A stretch of DNA of 64,000 bases from Sycobia sp. Sy_11 (GCA_018907035.1 JACCIC010000038.1:3657001-3721000); one strand, 5' to 3'. Shown: positions 44,960 through 55,846, numbered from the stretch's first letter. Notes: generated from the letters alone by a model not told the origin. A program made the numbers and translations.

Positions 44960-45165
44960 ATATATATATATACTAGCATCCCCCGTCTCGGCTTCGCCCG
45001 AGATTTTAATTTAACCGATTTCATAAATAATTCAATAATATCTAAGTAAAAAGTACTTTATATAAAAATACCTATGTTTCTATAAATAATTGACGGTAAT
45101 ATACCTATCGTCACTTCTATATAAACAGCTGGTTCAATGTAGCGTCCACTTCAAAAATACGGCTT

Positions 45166-45912
45166 CGATGGAGAAAATTGTACTCTCGAGTTCAAGCGGT
45201 AGAAAAAGGTGTGCAAGTGTCTCGAGACGACATTTAAAGAGAGAGAGAGTATCATGTTCGGACTATAGGAAATGTCTCGGGACGACTGCTATAGAGAGTT
45301 TTGTGCTGGGGAGGTAGAATACAATGTTCAGTTATCCCGGGACGACTCTTACCGATAATGTGCGTGTTCGAATGATAGAATACTAATCTCTTCATAGAAG
45401 TCGTATTGACATACCTGGACATTGTTTCCCACCAACTATACACGACACTCCCCGTAGAAGTCGTTCCAAATCATCTGGAAATTGCATTATATCATCCGAA
45501 CACGAAACTCCCCGTAGAAGTTGTCCCGACATACTTAAACATGGTTTCCTACCAACAAAACACGATAGTCCCAGTAGAAGTCATCCCGAGAAAGCTAGTA
45601 TCGCTTCCTAACGACTAAACACAACACACCTCGTAGAAGTATTTCGAGAAGACCTAGATATCGTATTTTACCGTCCAACACGAACCTTCCAATAGAAATG
45701 GATTTCCTCATATCTGGACATCGTTTTCTATCAACTAAATACAATATTCCCTATACAAATCGCTCAGAGAGACCTGGACATCGCATTCTATCATCCGAAC
45801 ACACAACTGTCTATATAAATCGTCTTGAAACAACGGAATATCTTAATCAACCGCCCGTACACGCCAATACAATATTTCTCAATAGAAACCGTATTTAAAA
45901 TATGTATATATA
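45166..45912. mobile_element. Foldback-like element 2: inverted arrays of a 60-bp unit
   Basis: Homologous to 14318-15238 but in opposite orientation: about three units point one way (45170-45370), then about nine the other way (45385-45905, CCCGTAGAAGTCGTTCC at ~60-bp spacing). Ends read AATACGGCTTCGAT and GAAACCGTATTT. It interrupts the repeat at 44969, which at the first locus continues uninterrupted past the equivalent point (CTCCACTTCAAAAA). Confidence 0.7.
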
Positions 45913-46289
45913 ATATGTACAATATAATATACATACAATATATAAGACATATTGCGTATATTTGCGTTTTTTCAATTAAATACCGTGAATATTTTCGTAG
46001 TGATGCCAACTGAAATTCAAGAAAAACGGTATGGCGAATAGCATATTTTCTAAGCAGACGATGGACATTGCCTTTTCATGCAGAAGTGACGATATATTTT
46101 ATTTATATATACATAGTTTCGAGGTTGTTGGTAAAGAACCTTATTTTGACATCATTTCTTTTGTTCAAACGAAAGAAAAACGTAGTCTGTCAGAATTCTG
46201 AAGTTAATATAATGTATAAAAATAAAAAAATAATTTGTCGTCACAACTATATTCAGTATGATTTGGGATACAGAATCAGTTTATAAAAG

Positions 46290-46291
46290 AA

Positions 46292-46326
<35 letters not shown>
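46290..46326. repeat. (GA)n microsatellite
   Basis: About 18 GA units. Confidence 0.9.
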
Positions 46327-46330
<4 letters not shown>

Positions 46331-46706
46331 CCCACGTAAGAGAAAATAAAATTTACAAAAATCAAAAGATATCCATAAGGTGTGAGTGTAGTGTCAGATT
46401 AACCTGAAGAACAAAAAAGGTTATATTAACAATGACCTGGCCTGGTATTAATACTTTAAGCGGACTACACTGAGTTGATGTTCGTGATTCAAGACGCCAC
46501 CTAGTGTCCGCTGGCGAAACTGATTGTTAAAACCATTAACTTAATTTATTGATGAAAATAAAATGATTTTCAATAAAAAACATAGCCTGTGTCCTTTCCA
46601 AAATGATATAGAATCTATATGCCAAATTTCAGAATAATCGGTACAGTAGTTTTTTCGGCTATCGTGTACAAACAAAGACACGCTTTGTCTTTATAAATTA
46701 GTATGA

Positions 46707-46803
46707 GATGAGATGATATGATATGATATGAAGTATGATATGATATGGTATGAAGTATTATATGATATGATATGAAGTATTATATGATATGATATGATAT
46801 GAT
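46707..46803. repeat. (ATATG)n microsatellite
   Basis: ATGATATGATATG-type repeats with interspersed GAAGTAT, at the tail of the preceding element. Confidence 0.85.
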
Positions 46804-46805
46804 AC

Positions 46806-46851
<46 letters not shown>
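46804..46851. repeat. (TA)n microsatellite
   Basis: TA-rich run leading into the inverted-repeat arm at 46846. Confidence 0.85.
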
Positions 46852-46853
<2 letters not shown>

Positions 46854-46890
46854 GAAATGAAGCGCACAAACATCTGCATTTATTTTAGTT
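46846..46890 (-). repeat. Inverted-repeat arm, right (pairs with 29806-29848)
   Basis: The minus strand reads AAATAAATGCAGATGTTTGT then GCGCTTCATTTCG and TA-rich sequence. See the left arm. Confidence 0.6.
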
Positions 46891-48152
46891 TTGTTTCGAA
46901 GTATCCCGTCCTGAATATGGCTAGAAATCGCCTCTCCTGCAGTTCCTAATGTTTCCTACTGCATTCCTCTTTATGACACTGTAGCTGCAGTTGCCACACC
47001 AGCTACTACATTACTCTTACCCGCCCCCTCCCCTTCTTACACCACACGTATAGATTTTTCTATTTGGACCTTCTCTTACAGTATCCTACCATTACCGATC
47101 CTAAACGGAGCTTGTTCGTGGTTTTGCCGCAGAAAAAAATTTTTCTAAAGGCGCTGCAACGGAACCAGATGCGCCTGTGTCCCTGGCAATTTCTATTCAT
47201 CACTGTCTCTACTTTCCCGGGTTTTACTATATCAAGGAGCGTGGTTGCGCTCCAATGGCAAGTATGGGTACTACAGCCTTTGGACGACCGTGCTATATAT
47301 GCATTGATATTGGGTTTCGAAGAAAAGTGTTTCTGACCATTTTCTATAGTAAGACACGGAGTTTTATATTCAAAACTGCTTTTTAGCCAAAAATACCGAC
47401 GGGCAACGACTATTTAGGTCATAAATAGTAGATAGGCTTTGGAAAATTATCGATAAAGAAGTGATAAATAATTTTTTTCTTAAATTGAAAATTCGAAATT
47501 TCAATTTAGAAGTATATAGTGTAGCGGCTGTGCCATGCCAACGTTTCTGAAACTCGCTACTACGCTACTGCGCCACTGAATAAAGAAGCATTTTCCAATC
47601 GAAAATATGACTATGAGAAAAGCAAACTACAAAGTTGAAGTTAGTGTACGAATAAATAAAATAAAAATATTTTTGAAAAAGGATATACACCAAACTGGTC
47701 AACTGCAATTTTCACAATAACAAGAGTTGTAAAGACTAATCCAATAATCCATCACATTAAAGATAATTATGATAAACCTGTCTCTGATGGCTTTTATGAG
47801 AATGAAATTCAAAAAACTAAGTATCCTGAAATTTATTTAGTTGAAAAGTATTAAAGAAGAGTGGTAATCGTGCATATATGAAGTGGCTAGGATTCAGTAG
47901 TGAACATAATAGTTGAATAGATAAAAATGAAGTTTTATGATTTAATTATGACATAAGTCAAATTAATAAATAATACTAATTTATGTAAGAATAGCGTTTA
48001 AAGACATTAATTTTTAATTAAATAAGAAACCAAACCAGCAATATGTTTATAATATTATTTATTTACGTAATTATTATGCATACATATATATTTTATTCTT
48101 TGACAAATAAATGATTTTTTTTTAACATGAAATATGTTTATTGAATTCATTC
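46891..48152. other. Intergenic DNA, no gene recognised
   Basis: A moderately GC-rich start (46900-47330) has open frames on the plus strand without domains. The rest is AT-rich. Confidence 0.35.
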
Positions 48153-48503
48153 TTAAGAAGTACGTGCATCAAATTTAAAACAACTTCCGCCTTGATAAAG
48201 TAAAAATAAACATCGTTTATTTGCAGTATTTGCTAAATTTGCGAAATATTCTTGATCCTTTAATATTGCTGATGATATCTTTTGTTGTAAAAATATTGAT
48301 AAAAAACTATCATAGGTGATAAAAAAACTATAAAATTGTGATAAAAAACTATCGTCAAGTTCTGCTCTAATTTTCGCGCTATATCGAATGTTGACCAGCT
48401 TCAGAGCAGTCGCCATATATTGATGATTTTTCTCCAACTCTGTACATTTCTTCCTCAGCAAGAACTCGCTCTCGTCAATTTTATTAAGAGTAGCTAGATT
48501 CAT
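48153..48503 (-). CDS. Hypothetical ORF, 116 codons
   Basis: MNLATLNKIDESEFLLRKK with a charged, helix-prone N-terminal third (KKCTELEKNHQ), then a Phe/Ser-rich middle. No family recognised. Just upstream on the minus strand is an intron-like GT...TTCTAATATAG stretch (about 48505-48608), so it may be a later exon of the next ORF, although the phases do not join cleanly. It could also be a remnant of the mobile element that carried the nearby polymerase. Confidence 0.25.
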   Translation of the reverse strand: MNLATLNKIDESEFLLRKKCTELEKNHQYMATALKLVNIRYSAKIRAELDDSFLSQFYSFFITYDSFLSIFLQQKISSAILKDQEYFANLANTANKRCLFLLYQGGSCFKFDARTS

Positions 48504-49080
48504 TCTATATTAGAACAAAATGAAATGAATAAATTAAAATGATGTATATAACTTTTTGTTTTTTTTAAAGAGAATATAAACTTATATTTTATCTTGAGAA
48601 TTACTTGAGTCTTGCTTTTTTTTTCAGGATGTGAGTAGTTCCATTCAACTTCTTCAACTGCTCGAATGAACTCTTCATCATAATCAATCTGTTCATATAG
48701 CTCATTCCCCACTTCAATTTTTCCCTTTCGATTGCAATTTATCCCCTCTAGCATTGTCAAGATTTCTTCAGAATTCCATTCATTCAATATTTCAAGCGAT
48801 GCATTATATTCAATCGTGATTGGTTCGCCTTCATTGCCATAAAGCGTCACCTCCTCTCGTGTCAGTCTATTTTCATTGGTTCCTATATTCTCCCTCTCTT
48901 GTTCTGCCGGAACCTCTACACGAATTACTCTAGATTCATTATTGATTTCATTTCTTAGTTCTTCTACATCATCAATTATCCCCACTTCAACTGCTCTTTC
49001 ATTAGTCTCTAAGTATTTATCTCCATCTCTTTCTCTTTTGGTTGTTTTGCCTAGTTTAATATTTACCTCTCTGTTTCCCT
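48500..49080 (-). CDS. Hypothetical Glu-rich ORF
   Basis: Open from about 49080 (no obvious ATG until about 48985) to 48500. Very acidic: NESRVIRVEVPAEQEREN, then EEVTLYGNEGEPITIEYN and YDEEFIRAVEEVEW. The last ~35 codons (KIKYKFIFSLKK...) look like translated intron sequence. It lies immediately downstream, on the same strand, of the family B polymerase remnant, so an origin in the same element is possible. No homology recognised. Confidence 0.3.
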
Positions 49081-49104
49081 TGCAGCTTGCGCTATCTGTA
49101 TTCT

Positions 49105-50258
49105 TCCATAATTCTATAGTGACCCGACAATAAAGTATCTGTACTATTTATTAGTAAGAATCTTTTATCGTCATATGGACTTCGAGCAATTTTTTTCTGT
49201 TTTTCAGTATAGATAATTTAGAATGTATGTTGCATTGCTCGCGATGAATAATGACGAGGTTATCAAGATATTTTCTATAATCTTCAAATATAATTGTCTT
49301 CCTTACAGCATTCGATTTTATTTCTTTGGCTTTTTTTACTATTTCTCCTCGATCCACTAAAATACTTTATATTTTGCTCCGTAAGTCAATAAATTCCATC
49401 ATAATTTTTCCATTACATTCATCCTTCATTAATCCTGATATTTTTTTATGTGATAGAGGTATACCATACTGATTATTTTCATCATAATCAGAAGTATCAA
49501 ATCTGTAAATATCATCTTTCATAATTTTATACTTACCAATGTCTTCCACTTCATATATCAAACTGTCGGTGTCAGTATATAGTAGATTACACTTTTTCTC
49601 GCATTCGCTTTTTCATATAAGAGTAGTGAAAATCATAAACTAGTGTCTTTGATAAGTTCAGAATGCACAAACCAACGTATATAGGCTTTTTAACTGTAAC
49701 ACTTGTCTTCGTGAGTTGTATAACAACTAAACTTTCATCGAAAATTGCACAACTATGAAAATTTGGTAAAGCTATACGTGCTTCTGCTCCATTCTCGTTC
49801 GATGGACTTTCCTTAAACTGCATTAATTAAAAGTTTGTAAAAGAGATTTTCAAATTCATTCTTTGCCTGTTACCTCTTTTCTGTATTAAACTCTATGCAC
49901 GGTTTAAGCCAAGGTTTTTGCTCAAAACTCAAAATTCTATATACTTTTTTTAGCCGAAGATCATTATCGAGTGCTTGTTTGAGTGCTCGGTAGTGAATAA
50001 TATATCTTTTCTTATCGTCCAAAGTAGTGAGAAGTTTCTTGCGTTGTAGAAGTTCGTTGAGCCTGCAGGTGTACGATGCTCTGCACAGAAAGATGAATCA
50101 CGATGAATTTCTTCAGGGTATTCTAAATGTACCTATGCAATATAGCCTATATCTGAATCTGCTGGAGCATTGACGAAATCTGGATTGGATTCATAGTCAA
50201 TCCATTTAAATTTTCCCGTTGGCAGATCTTGTGCCATCGCCCATCCATAAAAATTATT
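49105..50258 (-). pseudogene. Family B DNA polymerase fragment (protein-primed type, Polinton/Maverick-like)
   Basis: Read 50258 to 49105 through several frames. Early block: MAQDLPTGKFKWID, DSDIGYI, HLEYPEEIH and KLLTTLDDKKRYIIHYRAL, then LKKVYRILSFEQKPWLKP. Next AKNEFENLFYKL (the K/N-rich palm helix region), IYVGLCILNLSK and YDFHYSYMK. Then the catalytic YTDTDS near 49563-49580 and LMKDECNGK. The C-terminal YDDKRFLLINSTDTLLSGHY closes the domain. These are hallmarks of the organellar/viral family B polymerases of Polinton transposons and related arthropod DNA viruses. At least five frameshifts or stops; the exonuclease and N-terminal domains are absent. Confidence 0.8.
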
Positions 50259-50477
50259 AATATCCTAATATTATAAAAGTGTTTGCCTTCACATATTAAT
50301 TACAGCACTGGCTCATTCCTTGTCGAATACCTGATTCGATGAATAATAGTGTATCAATATCTGTTAGAAATTTCAATTGAGCTTTCGTCATTTTAAGAGT
50401 TGCTGCAAAATCAATCCGGAAGTTATGTAAAAGTAAGCAGCGCATAAGCCGCAGACATTAACAGATGTTTCTCGAAA
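50259..50477. other. Spacer between polymerase and LINE remnants
   Basis: No feature recognised. Confidence 0.4.
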
Positions 50478-51838
50478 ATTGATCGTCGCTGGAAACTTTA
50501 ACACCAAGGCCCTAGAATGGGGTGCGAAGCGACCGAACTCCAGGGGTGGAAGAGTGATGGACCCTGTGTCCAGACAGGGGTTGATTATCTTGAACACCGG
50601 CACCACTTCTACTTTTAGGAAACCTGGATACGTTGAAACGATTCCTGATATTTCACTTGCGACTGAACGTCTGGCATCACGGATCCAGGACTGGCAAGTG
50701 ATCGATGGCTATACAGCCAGCGATCATCAGTACATAACATTCCTTATATGTCATGAGCGGCTGCCAGCTACTGGAGTAAATTGACTAGGGACTCCCTGAT
50801 GGAACGCTGAAATTTGAATAGGGGAAACCTCTCCGCGGCCATTGAATGCGGACAGCGAAGCCTCACAAGTACCACAAATGGTTTATCGCCTCCTGAGCGA
50901 GCTAGCGTGATTGTACGCATTACCATGCGCACGATTCACCAAGCTTGCGACGAGGCAACGCCGCGCAAGTCAGTAAAAGGGAACGTCCTACATATCGGTG
51001 GACTAAAGAAATCACCGAATTGCGGCGTAAATGTCTGCATCACAGACGTCTCGCGCAGAGATCTTAGAAGCACGGAAATGCTGTTAATGGTAAAAGGGCA
51101 GAACTCAAGCTATCCAAGAACGCCCTTCGTCGGGGAATCGAGGCCAACAAAACCGATGCTGGAAGCTGCTTTGTGAGAATCTGGACATAGATCCATGGAG
51201 CCTGGGATACAGCATAATCGCTCGGAAAATGGGGTAAGCGGAAAGGCGAGCTCCCTGGTTACGAGCACTCTACAGAGCATCCTAGACACCTTGTTCCCAG
51301 AGCAACCCGACAGACTCGATCTACCAATACAGAAAGAGGAACTGGATACCCCATTGTTCAGCAGGGAGGAGCTGATAAGAGTGGTTGTCAGCTTGCGGCA
51401 CAAGAAAGCACTGGATCCCGAGAGAACTCCAGGGGAGGTGCTGAAAACAGTAGCCGCAAGCCATTCCGAACTTCTTTTGTTGATGTACAACTCCTGCCTG
51501 AAAGCTGAGATATTTTATTCTGGCTGGAAAGAAGCGAGACTTGTGCTGATCGACAAGGGCAAGGGTTCGCCAGAGGCACCGTGGAACTATCGACCACTGT
51601 GCATGCTAAACACTGCGGGTCAGTTCATGGAAAAGCTGCTGAAACCACGTGTCCTGGATGGAGGCTGTGGTGGCTGCAGGCGATTCAGCCGACAGACAGT
51701 ATGGTTTCCGTAGAGGACGGTGGACGGTGGATGCTATCCTTGAGATGGTGGAAGCGGCCAAGGATACGAAACTGGGTAATCATTAATCTCGATCGTTCTG
51801 CCTGCTGGTTAGCCTTGACGTTCGGAATGCCAAATTTT
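50478..51838 (+). pseudogene. R1-group LINE, endonuclease and N-terminal RT (first half)
   Basis: Endonuclease: IVAGNFNTKALEWG (GDFNAK block, D to N), RRPN-like linker, PGYVETIPDISLATE and TASDHQYITF (the SDH motif). After frameshifts, the RT N-terminal part: SREELIRVVVSLRHKKALDP, LLLLMYNSCLKAEIF and WKEARLVLIDKGKGSPEAPW, then YRPLCMLNTAGQFMEKLL. It ends with a motif-A remnant, LVSLDVRNAKFF, near 51810-51838. At least four frame breaks. The next expected residues appear at 57140 on the same strand, so the two may be halves of one element. Confidence 0.75.
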
Positions 51839-52295
51839 TTTCCGTATAGATAACAAGGCTTAAATCTATCATACAAATAGACCTTCAGTCTTTATTTCTG
51901 AAAAAGTTTGATACAATATTTCCAATCTGTTCAAAAAATCTGAAAAATTTTCAAAATCCTAATAAATATCGAATTTCTTACACAAAGAATTTGGTCTCAT
52001 CTGAAATATTAGTGATACAAACGTCATTTTTATACTTTGCATTTTCAGTAAAAATTAATTTTAGTATTACCAATAAAAATGCAGATTCAATAGCAAGTAA
52101 TAATAAATTGCTTTAAAGATATTTTTGAGACTATTTTCATTTAACGTATCTTTAATAATTAGTATGACATGATTTATATTTCATTATCATAGGACTTGGA
52201 TCTATCTAATATATTTAAACATTGTATAGATATATAGAGACGCTACATGCCTACATAGAAAAATCGATAACTTTTCGTTCCTTATAATATTGCAA

Positions 52296-52298
<3 letters not shown>
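51839..52298. other. AT-rich DNA, no gene seen
   Basis: No feature recognised. Confidence 0.4.
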
Positions 52299-52331
<33 letters not shown>

Positions 52332-52359
52332 GCGCGCATATGTGTGTGTGTGTGTGTTT
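52299..52359. repeat. (TA)n then (TG)n microsatellite at the 3' end of the next LINE
   Basis: TATATA run (52299-52330), CGCGCGCATA, then TGTGTG (52339-52358). Confidence 0.9.
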
Positions 52360-52609
52360 TTATTAGGCGTAGGCAGAGCAAGCTCTGCACTAGTGGCCTC
52401 TCGAAACCAGCACCCCGCCGGAACTATCCAGGAATATTACTTCGGCGGGGCTGTTAGTTAGCCTATAGGCTCCTCTTCTTATGACACTATCCTACGTGCC
52501 CCATTCACAAGTGATCAGGGGTTCTGTGTTCGTCCTCTTCATATTAAAATAGAACCAATTAGCCTGGTTCATCCTGGGCCTTTCGCCTAGTTCTATCGGC
52601 ATTTCTAAG

Positions 52610-53785
52610 TTAGGTAATCACCTCTTTTGCGAGACTGTCTACTGCCTTCCAGTTTTCAGAAGATTCCAGCATTATTGATAGGATGCTTTCTGGTGTTATT
52701 GGCTTATTGATAATGTTCATCAAGTGCTCACGTTGTGTTCTAAAACGAGGGCAGTTCACTAATATATGCTCAGCATCCTCGACCAAAGTCGGACAGATGG
52801 GGCAGAAATCATTATTATCCAGGTGAAAGCGGTGGAAATAGAACCTAAAACAACCATGTCCAGTCAGCAACTGGGTTAGGTGGAAATCTAGTTCCCCGTG
52901 TTTCCTGTTGATCCATCTGTGTATGTCCTGCTGATGTATCTGTGTATCTGGAAGGTTACGATAAGTAAATCGGCCTTTGCTAGAATCGGTCCATCGTTTT
53001 TGCCATATTTCTATAGAACGATGACGTTCCATGTTTTTAGCACCTTGTAGAGATTCCACTGTGGCCTTACATATGTTGTGCAGCCTAGCCAGTTCATCTG
53101 CAGCTAAATCAAAAGGAAGAATTCCGGCAAGTACCTCAGCAGCATCGGTGGATACTGTCCTGTAACCACTAATAATACGTATACAGGCGCGGCGACGGGT
53201 CGCAATGGCCAGCTCACAATACGATTTAATTCCACATGCATGATACCAGATTGGCGCTGTATACATGCTGACAGAATTAACAACATAAGCTAATAGCTTC
53301 CTCTGGGGTGGGCGTAGGCCACAAATGTTAGGCATGAGCCGACACAAGGCAGCTGAAACTCGTTGTGCTTTTTCGCCAGATATCTTTAGATGCTCTTTGA
53401 AGTTTAACCTGGCATCAAGCTGTATACCCAAGTGTCGTAAAGATGGCGCAGAACTAATGTGGTAGCTACGAACTTTAAGAATAATACTATCTACCTTCTT
53501 ACGACTGCTGACAAGAACTACTTCTGTCTTGTGCTCCGCTAATTGTAGACCAGCCGACTTAATCCATCTACTGATGTTGCTGATTGCCTCATTGGCATTT
53601 TCAGTGAGTTCATCAAGGGTCTTAGCCGTTACTACTAGAGCGATATCGTTGGCGTACCCTACTGTTATTGAACCAGGCGATTGTGGAATCCTCAACACGC
53701 CATCATACATAATATTCCACAATATAGGTCCCATAACCGAGCCCTGAGGGACTCGCAGTAACCCTATGCGATATAATGCCTTCAT
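52610..53785 (-). pseudogene. R1-group LINE RT C-terminal part and zinc-finger tail
   Basis: VPQGSVMGPILWNIMYDGVL (RT motif B/loop), GYANDIALVV (catalytic box, with N for the first Asp of YADD), HLGIQLDARLNF (thumb), the connection region RRACIRIISGYRTVSTDA, LTGHGCFRFYFHRF, and the C-terminal CPICPTLVEDAEHILVNC. The YADD to YAND change would abolish polymerisation. It overlaps the upstream RT frame by a frameshift near 53785-53703. Confidence 0.82.
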
Positions 53786-54515
53786 CCGTTCGGTATAATA
53801 TTATCCTATTCTCAAAGTAGCTGGCCACGACATTCTGTAAATAACCAGGTACTCCGAACTCTTTAAGAGAATTCATAATAGAACACCAGCGCGCTGAATT
53901 TAAGGCATTCTTGACATCTAGAGCGACAATGGCACAATACTGTTTAGTGCCACCTTTCCATCTCTTACCACTGATTGCATTTCTTGCGGTACACACTACC
54001 AGTTTAATATCATCGACTGTTGATTTTGATTTCCGAAATCCAAATTGGCGTGAGGATAAGCCGTGCAATCCTTCAGTGAATGCTTCCAGTCGGCTACATA
54101 TTATTTTTTCAAATATTTTACCTACCGTGTCGAGCATACACAATGGCCTGTATGATGAAGGATCATCAAGTGGCTTATTGCCCTTAGGTAACAGGACTAA
54201 CCTTTGAGTTTTCCAGCAATCAGGAAAAATACCCTCAAGAAGACAAGCATTATATACTTTTAGAAATATAGCTGGATTCTTCTGTATCGCCAACTTAACT
54301 GCCGCATTAGGGATACCATCAGGGCCAGGGGCAGCATTGTCTATAGTCTTAGCGAAAGCATTATGTAGCTCCATTTTTGTTATAGGAGGTATATCGTCCG
54401 AGTGTTGCGTGCGCAGTACAGTCCCATGGGTGTCATTCGGAAAGAGAGCGGAAACAATCTTATCAATCAATACCGTGCTAGTGGGTTGTATTGGTGCCCT
54501 ACTCAATCGTTCCAT
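53703..54515 (-). pseudogene. R1-group LINE RT N-terminal part
   Basis: APGPDGIPNAAVKLAIQ, FPDCWKTQRLVLLPKG, YRPLCMLDTVGKIFEKII, LSSRQFGFRKSKST and CAIVALDVKNALNSA (motif A). Open over 270 codons, joined to the next part by a frameshift at about 53780 and to the endonuclease by another near 54515-54580. Confidence 0.82.
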
Positions 54516-54578
54516 GACTGTTTTGTATGGTCATCCCCATAAGTCATTGTTGGCCTCTGCACACAGTTCAAGCCAGCA

Positions 54579-55565
54579 TCAGCGCTTGCTTGCCTTAATG
54601 GCCTTGACAAGCGCTCTTTGTGCTTCTTTAAATAAACTATTAAACGTATCACGATGGGTCCGGGCTCTTTGGGCAAGTCTACGTACGCGATAACATTGTT
54701 TGCGCAATTCTGCAATTTCATTTGTCCACCAGTAGACAGATTGACGATGTTTAAATCCGCTCTTAGTCCTAGTCATCGATGCATCGCATGCTTCAGAGAT
54801 ATGCTTCATGAGTGCATTTGCCAGATGGCCTGGTGCACCATATTCTAAACGCTCTTCTGATATTATAGTGGCGAACACTTCACAGTCTAGCGATCTCATG
54901 TTCCATTTCTGTGTGGGCATCCACTCATTGCACGTGTTCTTTACTTTCTCCTCTGCAATCTCGTACAAGATCGCCCTGTGATCACTGTGGGTGTAAAGGT
55001 CGCTTACTCTCCAATTAAGGATCCGCTGAATCAAGTCATCACTGGCGAATGTTACATCAATGACTGATTGTTTATCACCCCTAATGAAAGTGGATTCAAA
55101 TCCCTTATTAACCACGTGGAGTTGAAGAGAATTAAGGCCATCAAGCAGCATACTATCTCTGTTATTTGTTGAAGCGCTTCCCCAGGCTGTGGACCACGCG
55201 TTAAAATCGCCAGCGATTAATAATGGTTTCTTGTCCATGGCTTCATCAACTAATTTAGCTACAAGGATTTCAAACTGCTCGTCCGTCAAGCTTGGAGGAG
55301 CATATACACTAAAGACGTATATTTCTTGTATTTTAGCCCAGAATATCAATTCGCTCCGATGACTCGACTGCTTTAGTACCTGCCTATTTTGACCAATCCA
55401 GAGGGCAGCTCTATTGCTTGTGTCACTTATCCAGCGCTGTGGTCTGACCCTGTCACAATATGGTTCGGAGATTACAGCAATGTCTATTCTTAGCTCCTTT
55501 ATTGTCTGTTTCAGCAGGTTATGAGTCGCTACGCAATGGTTGGTATTCAGTTGGAGTATTCTCAT
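54579..55565 (-). CDS. R1-group LINE endonuclease domain, open
   Basis: Begins MRILQLNTNHCVATHNLL (first catalytic Asn); DIAVISEPY (Glu); LIAGDFNAWSTAWGS (Asp/Asn); ESTFIRGDKQSVIDVTFAS; YTHSDHRAILY (Asp/His). All catalytic positions of the apurinic-type LINE endonuclease are present in one frame, followed by the linker to RT. It would nick target DNA to prime reverse transcription. Part of a broken element because RT lies in other frames. Confidence 0.8.
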   Translation of the reverse strand: MRILQLNTNHCVATHNLLKQTIKELRIDIAVISEPYCDRVRPQRWISDTSNRAALWIGQNRQVLKQSSHRSELIFWAKIQEIYVFSVYAPPSLTDEQFEILVAKLVDEAMDKKPLLIAGDFNAWSTAWGSASTNNRDSMLLDGLNSLQLHVVNKGFESTFIRGDKQSVIDVTFASDDLIQRILNWRVSDLYTHSDHRAILYEIAEEKVKNTCNEWMPTQKWNMRSLDCEVFATIISEERLEYGAPGHLANALMKHISEACDASMTRTKSGFKHRQSVYWWTNEIAELRKQCYRVRRLAQRARTHRDTFNSLFKEAQRALVKAIKASKR

Positions 55566-55607
55566 GTTTTATGTCTGTTTAAAAACTCCACAGTGTATGC
55601 TGGATGG

Positions 55608-55805
55608 TTAATCTCCTTTTTTTCCTTCACATTTACAGAGTAAATAGCAGGGCTCGTTTACACACAGCTTGGATATATGGTCTTTTCCACCGCAGTGCCT
55701 GCAAAGATTAGTTCTGTCAGGGCCCGAGCACACGGCCGCTAAATGGCCAGTCTGCCAACATCTGAAGCAACGCCTTATTTCTGTTTTTTTTTTTAACTCT
55801 GCAGC

Positions 55806-55806
<1 letters not shown>
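55608..55806 (-). pseudogene. R1-group LINE ORF1, C-terminal zinc-knuckle fragment
   Basis: CFRCWQTGHLAAVC (CX2CX4HX4C), CRHCGGKDHISKLC (CX2CX4HX4C) and a third Cys group CYLLCKC before the stop. The N-terminal part is missing: the reading enters the (TG)n microsatellite, so the element is 5'-truncated there. Confidence 0.8.
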
Positions 55807-55840
<34 letters not shown>

Positions 55841-55846
55841 ATGTAT
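55807..55846. repeat. (TG)n then (TATG)n microsatellite at the 5' edge of the LINE
   Basis: TGTGTG run, then TATGTGTATGTATGTATG. Confidence 0.9.

Larger units (their letters stand above)
44969..46706 (+). mobile_element. Interspersed repeat (ACTAGCATCCC family), copy 3, both ends present
   Basis: It starts ACTAGCATCCCCCGTCTCGG and ends ACACGCTTTGTCTTTATAAA then TTAGTAT. The last ~150 bases (CATAGCCTGTGTCCTTTCC, GCCAAATTTCAGAATAATCG) resemble 3' tails of insect RTE-type LINEs or their non-autonomous relatives. There is no coding region. The foldback element 45166-45912 is inserted in it. Confidence 0.55.
52360..55806 (-). mobile_element. R1-group LINE inserted in a (TG)n/(AC)n microsatellite, 5'-truncated
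   Basis: On the minus strand: ORF1 zinc knuckles (55800-55608), endonuclease (55565 to about 54579), RT (54515 to about 53703) and the C-terminal region (53785-52610), then ~250 bp of 3' UTR ending CCTACGCCTAATAAAAAC directly in (AC)n. The opposite end is also bordered by (TG)n at 55807-55846. Only three or so frame breaks exist, so it is younger than its neighbours. Known: some R1-clade LINEs (Waldo, Mino) specifically target AC-type microsatellites. Confidence 0.8.

Noticed and set aside
46691..46879. Tyr/Ile/Ser/His-rich minus-strand frame
   Set aside because: Translation of the ATATG and TA microsatellites.
47064..47386. 90- and 69-codon plus-strand frames
   Set aside because: No domain, no codon-bias or splice support; overlapping frames disagree.
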